14,497 bases of DNA from a bacterium (GTDB taxonomy: Bacteria; Sumerlaeota; Sumerlaeia; MVZB01). The position numbers were made by a program, and so were the translations under genes. Numbering within the stretch: the stretch's first letter is position 1; every line of letters starts with the position of its first letter. The stretch lies in NCBI GenBank assembly GCA_023480605.1, contig JAMCWS010000191.1:1-14497 (forward strand). The letters are read 5' to 3'. This document shows positions 13,553 through 14,497 of the stretch, piece after piece. The notes below the pieces were generated by a model. It was not told the origin of the DNA and made no database searches. It saw only the letters and a program-made list of their open reading frames with translations.

Positions 13553-14497
13553 TCACATCGGCCGGCTGTGGCCGGCGGCGCGCTGGCGCTCCAGCAGGGC
13601 GTGCAGGCGCGCAACGATCTCCGGGTGCCGCTCGTAGACGTTGTTGGTCTGATGCGGGTCGTCGGCCAGGTTGTATAGTTGTTCGGGCGGCAGCTTCTTC
13701 TGCGCCTCCGGGTCGTTCGACCAGGCGTTGCTCTTGAGCTCCAGTTCGTCGAAACTCATCAGGTTGAAATCACGGAACTGCGTCGTCAGCCCGCCCGAAC
13801 CACGGCAGGTCAGCAGCGCCCACGGCCCTTCGCGCACGCATAGTGTCTTGGCGTCGACCGCTTTGACGATCATGTCGGCGCGCGGCGGCCGGCCGCCCGG
13901 CCGGCCCAGCAGCGAGGGCAGGATGTTGATGCTGTCGGGCGCGGCGTCGGGCGTGAGCGGCTGGCCGGTGAGGGCGGCCAGGGTTGCCATCATGTCGGTA
14001 AAGCAGACCATGTCGCCGCAGACCGCCCCAGCGGGGATCCGGCCCGGCCAGCGGGCGATGAACGGCTCGCGGTGGCCTCCCTCCCAGATGTCGGCCTTCT
14101 GGCCCAGCAGCGCGCCGTTGCTGCGATGGCCGGCGGCGAAGGCGGGGCGGTCCTGCGCCGCGCCGTTGTCGCTGGCGAACAGCACCAGGGTGTTTTGGCG
14201 CAGGCCGAGTTCGTCGAGCCTGGCGAGGATCCGCCCGACGGCGCGGTCCATTTCCTGCACGTAGTCGCCGTAGGGGCCGCAGCCGCTCGTGCCCTGGAAG
14301 TCCGGCGCCGGTTCGATCGGCTGGTGCACGTAGAACAGCGGCAGGTAAACGAAGAACGGCTTTTCGCGCGGCGTGGCGAGATACTTGAGCGTCTCCTCGG
14401 TGACGTGGGCCGAGGCGTCGTACCCGGTGTAGGTGTACTGCGCCATGAGCAGGCCGACGAGGAAGGCGTAGGGCAGGAAGCCGAGGATCGTCATGTC
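13553..14497 (-). CDS. Arylsulfatase-like protein, C-terminal part, joined in frame to an amino-acid-permease fragment; 5' end outside the window
   Basis: The frame is open to the window edge (the codon before the ATG at 14494 is GAC), so the start is not seen. Numbering from that ATG, residues about 36-313 are a sulfatase C-terminal region: 'KPFFVYLPLFYVHQP' (45-59; H57), 'YGDYVQEMDRAVGRIL' (75-90), 'FASDNGA' (106-112; D109, N110), 'GQKADIWEGGHREPFIARWP' (131-150; K133) and a C-terminal 'QLYNLADDPHQTNNV' (272-286). The catalytic C/S-x-P-x-R half is absent. Residues 1-35 instead read as a permease membrane segment: 'GLLMAQYTYTGYDASAH' (14-30) is characteristic of APC-type amino acid permeases. 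The switch falls around 'VTEET' (31-35), a sequence plausible in both families. The sulfatase resembles arylsulfatase-A types and differs from the three Tat sulfatases upstream. A true fusion is unlikely; a contig-end assembly chimera is the simplest reading. Confidence 0.8.
   Translation of the reverse strand, partial: DMTILGFLPYAFLVGLLMAQYTYTGYDASAHVTEETLKYLATPREKPFFVYLPLFYVHQPIEPAPDFQGTSGCGPYGDYVQEMDRAVGRILARLDELGLRQNTLVLFASDNGAAQDRPAFAAGHRSNGALLGQKADIWEGGHREPFIARWPGRIPAGAVCGDMVCFTDMMATLAALTGQPLTPDAAPDSINILPSLLGRPGGRPPRADMIVKAVDAKTLCVREGPWALLTCRGSGGLTTQFRDFNLMSFDELELKSNAWSNDPEAQKKLPPEQLYNLADDPHQTNNVYERHPEIVARLHALLERQRAAGHSRPM

Overview
The window is GC-rich, densely coding DNA, probably from an environmental bacterium. 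Several Tat-exported formylglycine-type sulfatases, a short secretin, URO-D and creatininase family enzymes, and mosaics of palindromic intergenic repeats suggest a sulfatase-rich lineage of the PVC superphylum (Planctomycetota, Lentisphaerota, Kiritimatiellota) or a similar phylum. The sequence alone does not settle which. There is no rRNA, tRNA, CRISPR array, transposase or phage gene.

Layout. (1) 1-1140: the 3' part of a secretin gene with a Pro/Ala/Thr linker built on a 30-bp tandem repeat, closed by a strong intrinsic terminator. (2) 1266-3566: a creatininase-family amidohydrolase and a URO-D/methyltransferase-family protein, separated by 300 bp that holds a palindromic repeat. (3) 3678-5492: a NodU/CmcH/TobZ-type carbamoyltransferase. 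(4) 5582-10554: three paralogous Tat-signal sulfatases in the same direction. The first and third are close relatives; the middle one is more divergent and overlaps the third by 4 bp (ATGA). (5) 10891-13386: a large Tat-signal protein joining an N-terminal beta-propeller to a C-terminal PHP-type metallohydrolase domain. (6) 13553-14497, minus strand: the C-terminal two thirds of another, unrelated sulfatase. Its reading frame, about 100 bp before the window edge, switches into amino-acid-permease sequence, so it is a chimera.

How the genes may work together (inference): five of the genes encode hydrolases that remove small groups, mostly sulfate, and four have Tat leaders. This fits extracytoplasmic stripping of a sulfated substrate, with cytoplasmic processing of small products by the creatininase-like and URO-D-like proteins. 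The carbamoyltransferase would instead add a carbamoyl group to a sugar-like acceptor, so the cluster could concern a decorated glycan or secondary metabolite. No glycoside hydrolase, transporter, regulator or sulfatase-maturation enzyme lies inside the window.

Intergenic DNA. Most gaps of more than 150 bp in the right three quarters hold short inverted or tandem repeats. I count at least five kinds: CACAGAGR palindrome, CGTTATCGTGAT tandem, GTTTGGAGTYCAAGCTTC half-sites, CCTCCG/CTGTGG palindrome, and ACAGGATT palindrome. They and the chimeric end of the last gene are the most unusual things here.
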